Below are positions 34,179-42,650 of a stretch of DNA of 64,000 nt, piece after piece; within the stretch, counting starts at the first letter, position 1, and each line of letters opens with the position of its first letter. The stretch is from positions 372,001-436,000 of the forward strand of contig JAXMCW010000002.1 in assembly GCA_046349155.1 (NCBI GenBank), written 5' to 3'. The notes beneath the pieces were generated by a model that saw only the letters and a list, made by a program, of their open reading frames with translations, was not told the origin of the DNA and ran no database searches. This stretch comes from Alsobacter sp046349155 (lineage in GTDB: Bacteria; Pseudomonadota; Alphaproteobacteria; Rhizobiales; Beijerinckiaceae). Both the position numbers and the translations under genes were made by a program.

Positions 34179-34616
34179 ATGTACCAGCACATCCTCATCC
34201 CCACCGACGGGTCGACCCTGTCGCGCGTCGCCGTCCAGCAGGGCGCAGCCCTCGCCAAGGCGCTTGGCGCGCGCATCACGCTCGTCACCGTCAGCGCCCC
34301 CTATGCCGCCGTCTCGGTGGAGCCGCTCTACGTGGCCTCGACCACTGAGGACTACGAAAAAATGGTCGCCGACGTCGCGCAGAAGGTGCTCGACGAGGGA
34401 TCGGCGCAGGTCCGGGCGGCCGGGGTCGCCTGCGACACAAGGCACGCCGTGCATGCCCAGCCCTGGCAGGCCATCATCGACGCCGCGCAGCAGAACGGCT
34501 GCGACCTGATCGCCATGGCGTCCCATGGGCGAAGCGGCCTTGCGGCGGTCGTGCTGGGCAGCGAGACCACGAAGGTGCTGACGCACTCGCGGATCCCGGT
34601 CCTCGTCTATCGCTGA
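34179..34616 (+). CDS. Universal stress protein (UspA family)
   Basis: A 145-residue single-domain Usp protein, expected to be dimeric and cytosolic. The N-terminal ILIPTDGS and C-terminal ATP-binding signature ASHGRSGLAAVVLGSETTKVL (G-x2-G-x8-GS) are intact, so this is an ATP-binding type. It is monocistronic and convergent with the heme A synthase gene 12 bp away. Confidence 0.93.
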   Translation: MYQHILIPTDGSTLSRVAVQQGAALAKALGARITLVTVSAPYAAVSVEPLYVASTTEDYEKMVADVAQKVLDEGSAQVRAAGVACDTRHAVHAQPWQAIIDAAQQNGCDLIAMASHGRSGLAAVVLGSETTKVLTHSRIPVLVYR

Positions 34617-34628
34617 TCCCGGGAAGGC

Positions 34629-35717
34629 TCAGGCTTCCGCCTTGCGCGTCAGCCGCCAGTGGACCGTCGCCATGGCCAGCACGAGCATGGCGACGCCCTG
34701 GTGCAGCAGCGCCAGCCCGAGCGGAACCTGCGCGAGCAGGGTCGCGATCCCGACCCCCGCCTGGGCCGCGACGAGGCCGGCCACGGCCATCGCGCGCCGA
34801 CGCACCTTGTCCGACGCCTGCTCCCGGACCGTCGACCAGGCGTGCCAGAAGGCCAGCGCGAAGAGGAGATAGGCCACCATGCGGTGGTTGAACTGAACGG
34901 TGAGGTGGTTGTCGACGAGGTTTTCGACGACGGGCTGGACGAAGACCAGCTGGTCCCAGGCCGGCAGGACATGCCCGTCGATGAGGGGCCAGGTGTTGTA
35001 GACGAGACCGGCCTTGGAGCCCGCCACCAGGGCGCCCAGCGCGATCTGCAGGAGCACGATCCCGAGCAGGATGGCGGCGCCTCGCCGCACCCCTGAGGGC
35101 GCGAATTCGGCCGACCGGGCGCCGCGCAGCTCGACGAGGACGGCGATCAGGCCGCTGAAGATGAGGCTTGCCGTCACGAGGTGCAGCATCAGCTTCAAGG
35201 GCGCGACCGCCGTCATGCCCGGCTGAAGGCCGGATTTCACCATGATCCAGCCGATGGCGCCCTGCAGTCCCCCGAGCAGGCCCAGCCCGCCCACGGCGAG
35301 CAGCACCCGCCCCCTCAGCGCGCCAGCCCCGGCGAAGAGCAGGAATCCGACGCCGAAGACCACGCCGATGGCCCGGCCGAGCTGGCGGTGGGACCATTCC
35401 CACCAGTAGATCTCCTTGAACTCCGGCAGGGTCATCCCGGCGTTCTGAATCTGGTATTGCGGGCTCTGGCGGTACTTCTCGAATTCGGCTTGCCAGGCGG
35501 GCTCGGAGAGCGGCGGCACCGCACCGGTGACGGGACGCCATTCCGTGATGGAGAGGCCCGAGCCCGTCAGGCGGGTCGCGCCGCCCACGACGACCATCGC
35601 CATGACGAGGGCCGCCAGCAGGCCGATCCAGACCCGCAGCGCCCGGGACGCCCCCGCCGCTTCGGCGCTCTCGGAGAGGATGGCGTCCTCGGGGCCGAGT
35701 GAGGTCGTCGTGCTCAT
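34629..35717 (-). CDS. ctaA: Heme A synthase (COX15/CtaA)
   Basis: The 362-residue inner-membrane enzyme oxidises the C8 methyl of heme O to make heme A for aa3-type oxidases. Eight helices form two four-helix halves, and the four conserved His are visible in WWEWSHRQLGR, LMLHLVTASL, VQFNHRMVAY and LLHQGVAM. GATRLTGSGLSITEWRPVTG is the typical first loop, and the lack of a Cys pair marks the proteobacterial COX15 type. The start gives the standard short N-tail; the frame extends 32 codons further upstream without support. Confidence 0.93.
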   Translation of the reverse strand: MSTTTSLGPEDAILSESAEAAGASRALRVWIGLLAALVMAMVVVGGATRLTGSGLSITEWRPVTGAVPPLSEPAWQAEFEKYRQSPQYQIQNAGMTLPEFKEIYWWEWSHRQLGRAIGVVFGVGFLLFAGAGALRGRVLLAVGGLGLLGGLQGAIGWIMVKSGLQPGMTAVAPLKLMLHLVTASLIFSGLIAVLVELRGARSAEFAPSGVRRGAAILLGIVLLQIALGALVAGSKAGLVYNTWPLIDGHVLPAWDQLVFVQPVVENLVDNHLTVQFNHRMVAYLLFALAFWHAWSTVREQASDKVRRRAMAVAGLVAAQAGVGIATLLAQVPLGLALLHQGVAMLVLAMATVHWRLTRKAEA

Positions 35718-35849
35718 GCGTGGGGCACCTGCTGGACGTGGGGCCTTGCGGCGGAGGGCGCTCTTGTTCCGCAACGCCGGCCGACACATAGTCCGGCGCG
35801 CCCCTGCCCACAACCGGCGTCTCGCCGCAGCCCGCCTCCCAGAGAGTCC

Positions 35850-36065
35850 ATGCCCCGCCGCACACGCAAGCTCATCGGCGCCGCCGCCATCCTGGCCTTC
35901 GTGATGCTCTACGCGCTGGTGGCGATGGTCGTGGCGCAGGGCCGCATCCAGGATGCGTCCAAGGCGGCGCAGGCCTTGTTCTACCTGGTCGTGGGGCTCG
36001 CCTGGATCCTGCCGCTGATGCCGCTCATCCGCTGGATGGAACGGCCGGACCCCGAGGACGGCTGA
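35850..36065 (+). CDS. DUF2842 membrane protein
   Basis: The 71-residue protein MPRRTRKLIGAAAILAFVML... has two helices and ends LPLMPLIRWMERPDPEDG, the hallmark of DUF2842, an alphaproteobacterial family of unknown function. It is often encoded beside heme A synthase genes, as here, where it is divergent from ctaA across 132 bp. The stop codon abuts that of the convergent deacetylase gene. Confidence 0.85.
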   Translation: MPRRTRKLIGAAAILAFVMLYALVAMVVAQGRIQDASKAAQALFYLVVGLAWILPLMPLIRWMERPDPEDG

Positions 36066-37118
36066 TCAGGCCACGGAGAGCCGGCGGCCTCGGTTCCAGA
36101 GCAGCGAGGGCAGTCCCGCGAGCAGGACGTCAAGCTGACGCGTGCTCTGGAAGTGGCCGTTGAGGGAGAGACGCGGCAGGGCGGTTGGGTGCTGGGCGTG
36201 GTCGGGGAACAGCATGCCCGGACGCGTCGTCACCCCTGCCCGGAAGCCGAGCTCCCGCGCGAGCTCGAACTCGCGCGGCCCGGCGGAGGCGGGGTCTCCC
36301 ACGGGATAGGAGATGTGGCGCACGGCCCGCTCGATCTGCTCGGCGATGATCCGGCGTGATTCGTCCATTTCGCGGCAGACAGTGAAAACGTCGTGCTTGG
36401 CGAGCATCGGGTGGGTCAGCGTATGGGCGCCGATCGTCACCAGCGGATGGGCCGCGAGCGCCCGGATGCCGTCCCAGTCGAGACACAGCTCGCCGGCGAC
36501 GGCGGCGCTGTCGATGCCCTGCGCGGCGGCAAGTCCGGCGATCACCGTGCGCAGGCGCTGCTCTGGGCCTGCCCGCAACGTGGCGTAGAGGCGGGCGAAC
36601 GCCTCGCGCTTCTCGGCCGCGGTCCGCGCGGGGATCGCCTCGCTGCTCCCCGATCCCAGGTCCACCTCCACTTCGTCCGCGCCGGCGATGGACCGCTCCA
36701 GGTCGACCCACCACAGGGGAGCCGTGCGCTCGGCGAAGCCGGGCGTGACGAAGACGGTGGCCGGCACGCCGTGGTGCTCGAGCACCGGCAGGGCCTCTTC
36801 CAGGGTGTCGCGATAGCCGTCGTCGAAGGTCAGCGTGAGGAAGCGATGCTTGCCCGCCCCCTTGAGACGGACAAGCGCCTCGTCGAGCTCGACGAAGATG
36901 AACCCGGCCTGCTTGGCGCGGGCGATGGCGCGGTCGAGGAAGTCCGGCGTCACTTCGAGCAGCCTGTTGGGCGCGAAGGCGCTCTCCTCCCATGGCCGGA
37001 CCCGGTGCAGGGTCAGAATCGCGCCCAGTCCCTGCGCCCACGGCCTCAGGGCCCGATCGGCTCCGGTGAGCGCCAGCGCGTCGAAGGCCAGTCCAAAGAG
37101 GCGGTAGCGAGACGACAC
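36066..37118 (-). CDS. Polysaccharide deacetylase (NodB homology)
   Basis: A 350-residue carbohydrate esterase family 4 protein that removes N- or O-acetyl groups from polysaccharide. The catalytic TFDDGY lies at residues 97-102, and the metal-binding HTLTH lies in TIGAHTLTHPML. There is no signal peptide, unlike exported PgaB/IcaB, so it may act on cytosolic lipid-linked intermediates or be exported otherwise. Position beside the acyltransferase and export genes suggests it tailors the exopolysaccharide made by this locus. It is divergent from the acyltransferase gene. Confidence 0.87.
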   Translation of the reverse strand: MSSRYRLFGLAFDALALTGADRALRPWAQGLGAILTLHRVRPWEESAFAPNRLLEVTPDFLDRAIARAKQAGFIFVELDEALVRLKGAGKHRFLTLTFDDGYRDTLEEALPVLEHHGVPATVFVTPGFAERTAPLWWVDLERSIAGADEVEVDLGSGSSEAIPARTAAEKREAFARLYATLRAGPEQRLRTVIAGLAAAQGIDSAAVAGELCLDWDGIRALAAHPLVTIGAHTLTHPMLAKHDVFTVCREMDESRRIIAEQIERAVRHISYPVGDPASAGPREFELARELGFRAGVTTRPGMLFPDHAQHPTALPRLSLNGHFQSTRQLDVLLAGLPSLLWNRGRRLSVA

Positions 37119-37181
37119 GGGCTGCCCGGAAGATCCGCAGGAAGCCGCATATTAAGGTGTGACTGCTTAAACTGAGGTTAG

Positions 37182-38396
37182 ATGCCCTGCGGGGCGACGA
37201 GCCGCGAGTCCGCCTTGCCCCAGCCCTCCCCTTCCCTGCGGACCGATGGACCGACCTGCCAAGTCTATCGCAGCCTCCAGGCCGCCGAGCCTGCCTGGCG
37301 AGCGCTCGAGAAAACCGGAATCGGCACGCCCTACCAGCGTTTCGACTGGGTGAAGTCCTGGCATGACGCCCAGGGCGGCGACGAGGACGGGCGTTTCGCC
37401 GTCCTGATGGTGCGCGACGGCGACGGAGCACCGGCCGCCCTGCTCCCGGTGGAAGTCGACCGGGTGGGACCGGCCCGCGTGGCCCGCGTCGCCGGAGGCC
37501 GGCACGCCAATTTCGGCATGCCGATGCTCGATCCCGCCTTCGCCCGCCGCCTCTCGCCCCAGGACGCGGAAGCCCTGTTGCACCGCCTTGCGGACGAGCA
37601 CCGGGCCATCGACGTCTTCGCGTTCGCCAACCAGCCCGCCCTGTGCGCGGGCGTCCCGAACCCCTTCGCCGCCCTCCCCGACGCCCATCCGACGCCCGAA
37701 CCCGCCTGCATCACCGTGATCGGCGACGAGCGGGCGGCCATCGTGGAGCGCACGATCAGCAAGGAGTCGCGCAAGAAGTTCGCCAAGAAGCTGCGCTGGC
37801 TCGCCGAGGCGGGGCCGGTCGTCCATCGCAAGGCCGCGACGGAGGGCGAGGTGGACCTCGTCCTGGCCGCGTTCTTCCGGCAGAAGGCGCAGCGATGCGC
37901 GACCCGGCAGCTTCCCGATCCTTTCGCCGACGGCGCCGTCCGCTTCTTCGTGCGTTCGACCTGCCTTGCCGGACTGTCCGAGGGCCAGCCGGCCGTCGAA
38001 CTCCACGCCCTCTTCTGCGCCGACCGCCCCGTCGCGGTCATGGGGCTCGCAGGAGACGGGCGATGGCTGTCGGGCTCCTTCCTGTCCCATGAGCCGGAGC
38101 CGCTCGTCGAGCGCTGCAGCCCCGGGGAATTGCTGATCGCCGAGGTGCTGCGCGACGCAGGGCGGCGGGGCTACGAGGTGTTCGACCTCGGTGTCGGTGC
38201 GGCCGCCTACAAGTCGAGCTTCTGCAAGACGCCGCTCGCCATGACGGACACCTACCTGCCGGTGAGCTGGGTTGGCCAGGCTGCAGCGCCGATGCTCGCC
38301 GGTTCGGGACGTCTCAGGGCCGCGATCAAGCGCGACCCGCGGCTCATGGCCCTCGTGCGGCACGTCACGCCCTACCTCCCCGCCAGGAGGCGGTGA
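37182..38396 (+). CDS. CelD/BioF2-like GNAT acyltransferase
   Basis: The 404-residue cytosolic protein belongs to the GNAT-like family found in exopolysaccharide and cellulose loci (CelD/BioF2-like, FemAB fold). TPYQRFDWVKSWHDA near residue 50 and the C-terminal YEVFDLGVGAAAYKSSFCKT are typical of the group. It probably acylates a sugar or lipid intermediate of the polysaccharide. It is convergent with the Wzz-type gene with 9 bp between stops, and shares an AT-containing leader with the deacetylase gene. Confidence 0.8.
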   Translation: MPCGATSRESALPQPSPSLRTDGPTCQVYRSLQAAEPAWRALEKTGIGTPYQRFDWVKSWHDAQGGDEDGRFAVLMVRDGDGAPAALLPVEVDRVGPARVARVAGGRHANFGMPMLDPAFARRLSPQDAEALLHRLADEHRAIDVFAFANQPALCAGVPNPFAALPDAHPTPEPACITVIGDERAAIVERTISKESRKKFAKKLRWLAEAGPVVHRKAATEGEVDLVLAAFFRQKAQRCATRQLPDPFADGAVRFFVRSTCLAGLSEGQPAVELHALFCADRPVAVMGLAGDGRWLSGSFLSHEPEPLVERCSPGELLIAEVLRDAGRRGYEVFDLGVGAAAYKSSFCKTPLAMTDTYLPVSWVGQAAAPMLAGSGRLRAAIKRDPRLMALVRHVTPYLPARRR

Positions 38397-38405
38397 GACG
38401 CCCGC

Positions 38406-40607
38406 TCAGGCAGCGCCGGCCACGGCCCGCTGCGGCGTCATGACGAGGGGGCGATCTCGCTGCGGGCGAACGCGCACGAAGTCCGCGCAGACCGGCTGGG
38501 CCGCCTCCTGCGACGTGGCGACGACGATGACGGGCTCCACGGTCTCGGCGAGCCAGCGGGCCAGTGACGCCGCCGGGCCGGGGCGATCGCAGCAGACGAT
38601 CACGCAATCATAGGTCTGGCGCAGCGCCTCGAGGTTGCGTTCATAGCCCTCGTTCACCGCCTCGTCCGCGCGCGGGGCGCCAGGACCCACGAGGTGCAGC
38701 CGCGAGCGCGGGTCCCGGTGGATGACGTGAGCGAAGCTGACGCCCGGCCGCCCGAGGTCGCGGAGACCCGGCTGACCGCCGGCCGCCGAGGAGGCGGTCG
38801 CGTCGACCAGGACGGTGCGGCAGCGGGAGGCGAGCGCACGGCCCAACGCCAGGGCCCCGTCGCGCGCCTGCCTGCGGTCCTCGGCGCTGGTCAGGCACAC
38901 GAAGCCTTCCCCGGCCACCTCGCGCAGGGTCTGCAGCACGGCCGCCATGGCGGACGGCTCGAGGAGGTCGAGAAGGCCGTCATTGGCGGGCGGGGCCTGC
39001 TCGGGCGGGGCGAGCTGCGCGGCGACGCGCTCGGGCGACGGCGCCGGGAGCGGTTCGGCCCGGAGCGGCGGGGCGTCCCGTTCGGCCGGGCGCACGGGCT
39101 CGGCGGGAAGCAGGGCTTCCTCCTCGCGCTCCTCCGCGTCGGCGTTCAGCCGCTTCGTCGCCGCCCACCCGGGTTCGGGCACGAAGGCGCGCCCGGACAC
39201 CAATTCCCGGGTCAGCACCAGGGCGACCGCGATGAGGAGCGTGCCCAGCGTGGCCACGAGCACGATCGGGATCTTCTTGGGGAAGCTCGGCGTGCTCGGC
39301 ACGTCCGCGCGGGAGATGATGCGTGCGTCGGCCGGCGAAGCCTCCCGCGCATCGCGCGCCTCAGCCTCGCGGTAGCGCGCGTTGAGCGATTCCAGCTGAT
39401 CGCGCAGGGTCTTGGCCTCGCGCTCCAGGCCCCGAAGGGTGACCTCGTTCTCGCCGCTGGCGGCCGTCTGGCGCTTGAGGGCTTCGAGCGCCGCCGACAG
39501 GCTGTCGACGCGGGCCTGGGAGACGAGTGCGTCATTCTCCAGCGTGCGCACGGCCTTCTCCGCCGCGGCGCGGATCTGGGCGTCGACCTGCGAGAGCTGG
39601 GCGGTGAGTTCCTTGATGCGCGGGTGGCCGGGCAGCAGCGTGCGCGATTCCAGGGCGATCTGCGCCCGCAGGGCCGCCTGGTCGGCGGTGAGCTTGCGCA
39701 CGAGCTCGTTGTTGGCGACGTCGGAGCTCTCGAGCGGACGCCCGTTCTTCAGCGCGTCGCGGATCAGGTTGGCCCGCGCCTGCGCGTCCGCCTGGGCCGA
39801 GCGCGCCGTGGTCAGCTGGACGTTCATGTCCGCCATCTGCTGCTGCACGAGCGTGGCGTTGTTGGCGCCGACCAGCAGCCCCGTGCGGGCGCGAAAGGCC
39901 TCCGCCTTCGCCTCGGCCTCGGCGACCTTGGCGCGCAGGGGCTCGATGGTCTCCTTCAGCCAGCCCGAGGCCGTCTTGGCGGTGTCGAGCTTGGCCTGGG
40001 CCTGCGAGTCGAGGAAGAGCTGCGCGACGAGGTTCGCGCCCCGCGCCGACAACTCGGGGCTGCGCGAGGTGAACTCGACAACCAGCACGCGGGACTGCAG
40101 GACGGGAAAGGCGACGACGCGGTCGCGGTATTCCTCGATCAGCTTCTCCTGCGCCCTCTCCTCTCCCACCGGGTGCGAGAGTCCGAGGAGTTCGAGCACG
40201 CGCCGCCAGGGCTGCGGGCGCATGTTGGGATCGAAATCGGGGTTTCCCTTCAGGCCGAGCCGCGCGATCGCCTCGCGCGCGATGTCGCGCGAGGAGATGA
40301 CCTGGACCTGGCTCATCACGTCGCGCTCGTCGATGCCGGGGTCGCGGTCAGGGCTTGCGCCGGGGCGGGTATAGTAGCTGTCGCCGCTCTGCAGGAGCAG
40401 GCGCGCCTCCGCCGTGTAGCGGGGCTCCGCCATGTTCACCCCGGCGACGGAGACGCCGAGGGCGAAGAGCGTGGGCAGGATGATCCAGCGGCTGTTGCGC
40501 TTCAGGGCCGACCAGAGATGGACGACGTCGATATCTCCGGCGGCGCCGGCCTGCCCGGGCGGGACCTGCCCCATCGCCTCCACGCGGCCCTCTGCCGTCC
40601 CCTTCAT
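38406..40607 (-). CDS. Wzz/GumC-type chain-length protein with degenerate kinase domain
   Basis: A 733-residue inner-membrane co-polymerase that sets exopolysaccharide chain length and links polymerase to export. It has a Wzz domain with first helix WIILPTLFALGVSVAGV, a long periplasmic coiled-coil (about residues 200-430) and second helix IPIVLVATLGTLLIAVALVL. The cytosolic C-terminal 170 residues resemble a BY-kinase: VLVDA matches Walker A' and YDCVIVCCDRPG matches Walker B, but the Walker A GxxGxGKT loop is absent and there is no Tyr cluster. The start has GGAGG upstream. It is divergent from the export lipoprotein gene. Confidence 0.87.
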   Translation of the reverse strand: MKGTAEGRVEAMGQVPPGQAGAAGDIDVVHLWSALKRNSRWIILPTLFALGVSVAGVNMAEPRYTAEARLLLQSGDSYYTRPGASPDRDPGIDERDVMSQVQVISSRDIAREAIARLGLKGNPDFDPNMRPQPWRRVLELLGLSHPVGEERAQEKLIEEYRDRVVAFPVLQSRVLVVEFTSRSPELSARGANLVAQLFLDSQAQAKLDTAKTASGWLKETIEPLRAKVAEAEAKAEAFRARTGLLVGANNATLVQQQMADMNVQLTTARSAQADAQARANLIRDALKNGRPLESSDVANNELVRKLTADQAALRAQIALESRTLLPGHPRIKELTAQLSQVDAQIRAAAEKAVRTLENDALVSQARVDSLSAALEALKRQTAASGENEVTLRGLEREAKTLRDQLESLNARYREAEARDAREASPADARIISRADVPSTPSFPKKIPIVLVATLGTLLIAVALVLTRELVSGRAFVPEPGWAATKRLNADAEEREEEALLPAEPVRPAERDAPPLRAEPLPAPSPERVAAQLAPPEQAPPANDGLLDLLEPSAMAAVLQTLREVAGEGFVCLTSAEDRRQARDGALALGRALASRCRTVLVDATASSAAGGQPGLRDLGRPGVSFAHVIHRDPRSRLHLVGPGAPRADEAVNEGYERNLEALRQTYDCVIVCCDRPGPAASLARWLAETVEPVIVVATSQEAAQPVCADFVRVRPQRDRPLVMTPQRAVAGAA

Positions 40608-40660
40608 CGACGCACGCCTCCACAACACGATGCCGCATTGGACCGCGTTCGGGTTTCGAT

Positions 40661-40710
40661 AGGGTTAAGGATGTCTTTTTGAGTCAGCGACTTAAGGGCT
40701 CGTTAACCCT
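40661..40710. promoter_or_regulatory. Inverted repeat between divergent wzz- and wza-type genes
   Basis: AGGGTTAA at 40661-40668 and TTAACCCT at 40703-40710 form an 8-bp perfect inverted repeat 34 bp apart, with a T-rich stretch between. It lies in the shared promoter region of the two EPS transcripts and could bind one regulator controlling both. Confidence 0.35.
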
Positions 40711-40755
40711 GTCCCGACAATGCTGCGGCGTTCGTTTCGCCGCCGGGAGCCTGTC

Positions 40756-41325
40756 GTGGACCGCCGTACCCTGCTCGCACGCCTGATCGGAGCGCTGGCG
40801 GCCGGGTCCGTGGCGGGCTGCGCCACCGCTCCTCCGCCGCCTCCGGGCTTCGGCGACATGACCGGGAGCGTCTACACGCTTTCGAGCGGAGATCGGCTGC
40901 GGATCATCGTTTTCGGCCAGGATAACCTGTCGAACACGTATTCCGTCGACGGTTCCGGACGGATCTCGATGCCCCTCGTGGGCCTCGTGGACGCCCGTGG
41001 GCTGACCACCGCCAAGCTGGAGAAAGTCATCGAGGCCCGTCTGCGCAACGGCCTGATGCGCGAGCCGAAAGTCACTGTGGAGGTCGAGCAGTATCGACCG
41101 TTCTTCATCCTCGGCGAGGTCACCACGTCGGGGCAGTACCCATTTGTCAATGGAATGACCGTACAAACGGCAGTTGCAATTGCCGGTGGCTACACGCCAC
41201 GCGGGCAACGCGAAACGGCCGACGTGACGCGGACCATCAACGGGACGCCGACCACGGCCACAGTGCCCATGACGTACCCGGTCCATCCAGGTGACACGAT
41301 CACGATACGCGAGCGTTGGTTCTGA
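40756..41325 (+). CDS. Wza/GumB-type polysaccharide export lipoprotein
   Basis: A 189-residue outer-membrane export protein with a poly_export and one SLBB domain. The lipobox is SVAGC, so it is lipid-anchored. VYTLSSGDRLRIIVFGQDNL and FFILGEVTTSGQYPFVNGM are the conserved blocks. At this length it resembles the short rhizobial ExoF/GumB type rather than E. coli Wza, so it lacks the C-terminal helix barrel. I chose the GTG with GGGAG upstream; an ATG at 40720 has no ribosome site. It leads a rightward run of four genes. Confidence 0.87.
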   Translation: MDRRTLLARLIGALAAGSVAGCATAPPPPPGFGDMTGSVYTLSSGDRLRIIVFGQDNLSNTYSVDGSGRISMPLVGLVDARGLTTAKLEKVIEARLRNGLMREPKVTVEVEQYRPFFILGEVTTSGQYPFVNGMTVQTAVAIAGGYTPRGQRETADVTRTINGTPTTATVPMTYPVHPGDTITIRERWF

Positions 41326-41359
41326 GGCGGGACGAGCCGCCCTGGCTTTGCCGGCCGCA

Positions 41360-42595
41360 ATGGCCCTGCCCGGCCTCCCGGCCGAATCGGACAGGCTAGC
41401 GCAAGAGGACAGCCCGCAGCCTGGCGGCGGCGGCGCGCCGCGCTTGCGGATCTTGCATCTTTTCCGTGCGCCGGTCGGCGGCCTCTTTCGCCACGTGCAG
41501 GATCTTGCCGGAGCGCAGGCGGCGGAAGGCCATGCTGTCGGCCTGGTCTGCGACGTGGGCGGCGGCCCGCGCGCCGACGCCGCGCTCGACGCCATCGCGC
41601 CCCGGATGGCGCTCGGCGTCACGCGCTTTCCGATCCATCGCGACCCCGGACCGAACGATCTCCTGGTCGTCGCGCGGACCCACCGCCTCGTCGGCCGGCT
41701 CGCGCCGGACGTCGTGCACGGCCACGGAGCCAAGGGTGGCCTCGCCGCCCGGCTCGCGCCCGCACTCGGGCTCGGCGGGCCCTATGTCACGGCCTACACG
41801 CCGCACGGGGGGTCCCTCTACTTCGGCCAGGGCCAGCAGGGGCACGGGCTGTACTCGGCCGTGGAGCAGATGCTCGTGCGCGGCACGGACGCGCTGACCT
41901 TCGAGAGCCAGTTCGCGGCCGATCGCTTCGCCGCCTCCATGTCGACGGGCGACGCCCTTGTCCGCGTGATCCGAAACGGGGCCCATTCCCACGAATTCGC
42001 GCCTGTCGAGCCCGATCCCGATGCAACCGACCTGCTCTATCTCGGCGAGTTCCGCGCCGTGAAGGGGCTCGACGTGCTGCTCGGCGCGCTCGGCCTGCTG
42101 CGCGAGCGGCGCGGCCGGGAGGTCTCGCTGACCCTGATCGGTGCGGGCCCGGACGAGGCCGGCCTGCGCACCATGATCAGTCAGATGGGCCTCGCGGAGG
42201 TCCGCATCGAGGCACCCCGGCCGGCGCGCGAGGCGATGCGGCGGGGTCGCGTGCTCGTCCTGCCTTCGCGCGCGGAGTCGCTGCCCTACGTCCTGATCGA
42301 GGCGGCGGCGGCGGGCGTGCCCATCGTGGCGACCAATGTCGGCGGCATCGCCGAGATCATGGCGCCCTTCGCCTTCGCGCTCGTGGGCAAGAACGACCCG
42401 GGAGCCCTGGCGTCCGCCATCGAGGCCCGCCTGGGCGAGCTGCCCGCGCTTCGCCAGTTCGCCGTCTCCGTGATGCAGAAGCACGTGCGGCAGAACCTCT
42501 CCGTCGAACGGATGGTGCGCGAAGTCGAGGACACCTATCGCGAAGCGCTCGAACGGCGGGGCCTGTTTAAGGCTTCCGTCAGAGAACAACTTTAA
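41360..42595 (+). CDS. Glycosyltransferase family 4
   Basis: The 411-residue cytosolic GT-B enzyme adds a sugar to the lipid-linked polysaccharide intermediate. It has the N-terminal FRAPVGGLFRHVQDL segment and a C-terminal nucleotide-sugar domain with YLGEFRAVKGLDVLL and the E-x7-E motif in PSRAESLPYVLIEAAAAGVP. The frame is open back into the upstream gene, so the first residues are uncertain; the ATG at 41360 lies 34 bp after that stop but lacks a clear ribosome site. It is the only glycosyltransferase of this kind in the locus. Confidence 0.85.
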   Translation: MALPGLPAESDRLAQEDSPQPGGGGAPRLRILHLFRAPVGGLFRHVQDLAGAQAAEGHAVGLVCDVGGGPRADAALDAIAPRMALGVTRFPIHRDPGPNDLLVVARTHRLVGRLAPDVVHGHGAKGGLAARLAPALGLGGPYVTAYTPHGGSLYFGQGQQGHGLYSAVEQMLVRGTDALTFESQFAADRFAASMSTGDALVRVIRNGAHSHEFAPVEPDPDATDLLYLGEFRAVKGLDVLLGALGLLRERRGREVSLTLIGAGPDEAGLRTMISQMGLAEVRIEAPRPAREAMRRGRVLVLPSRAESLPYVLIEAAAAGVPIVATNVGGIAEIMAPFAFALVGKNDPGALASAIEARLGELPALRQFAVSVMQKHVRQNLSVERMVREVEDTYREALERRGLFKASVREQL

Positions 42596-42650
42596 GTCGT
42601 AGAGCCTTGTCGGAGCCGAGTTCTCCGGCGCGGCGCACGGGGAACCGGAC

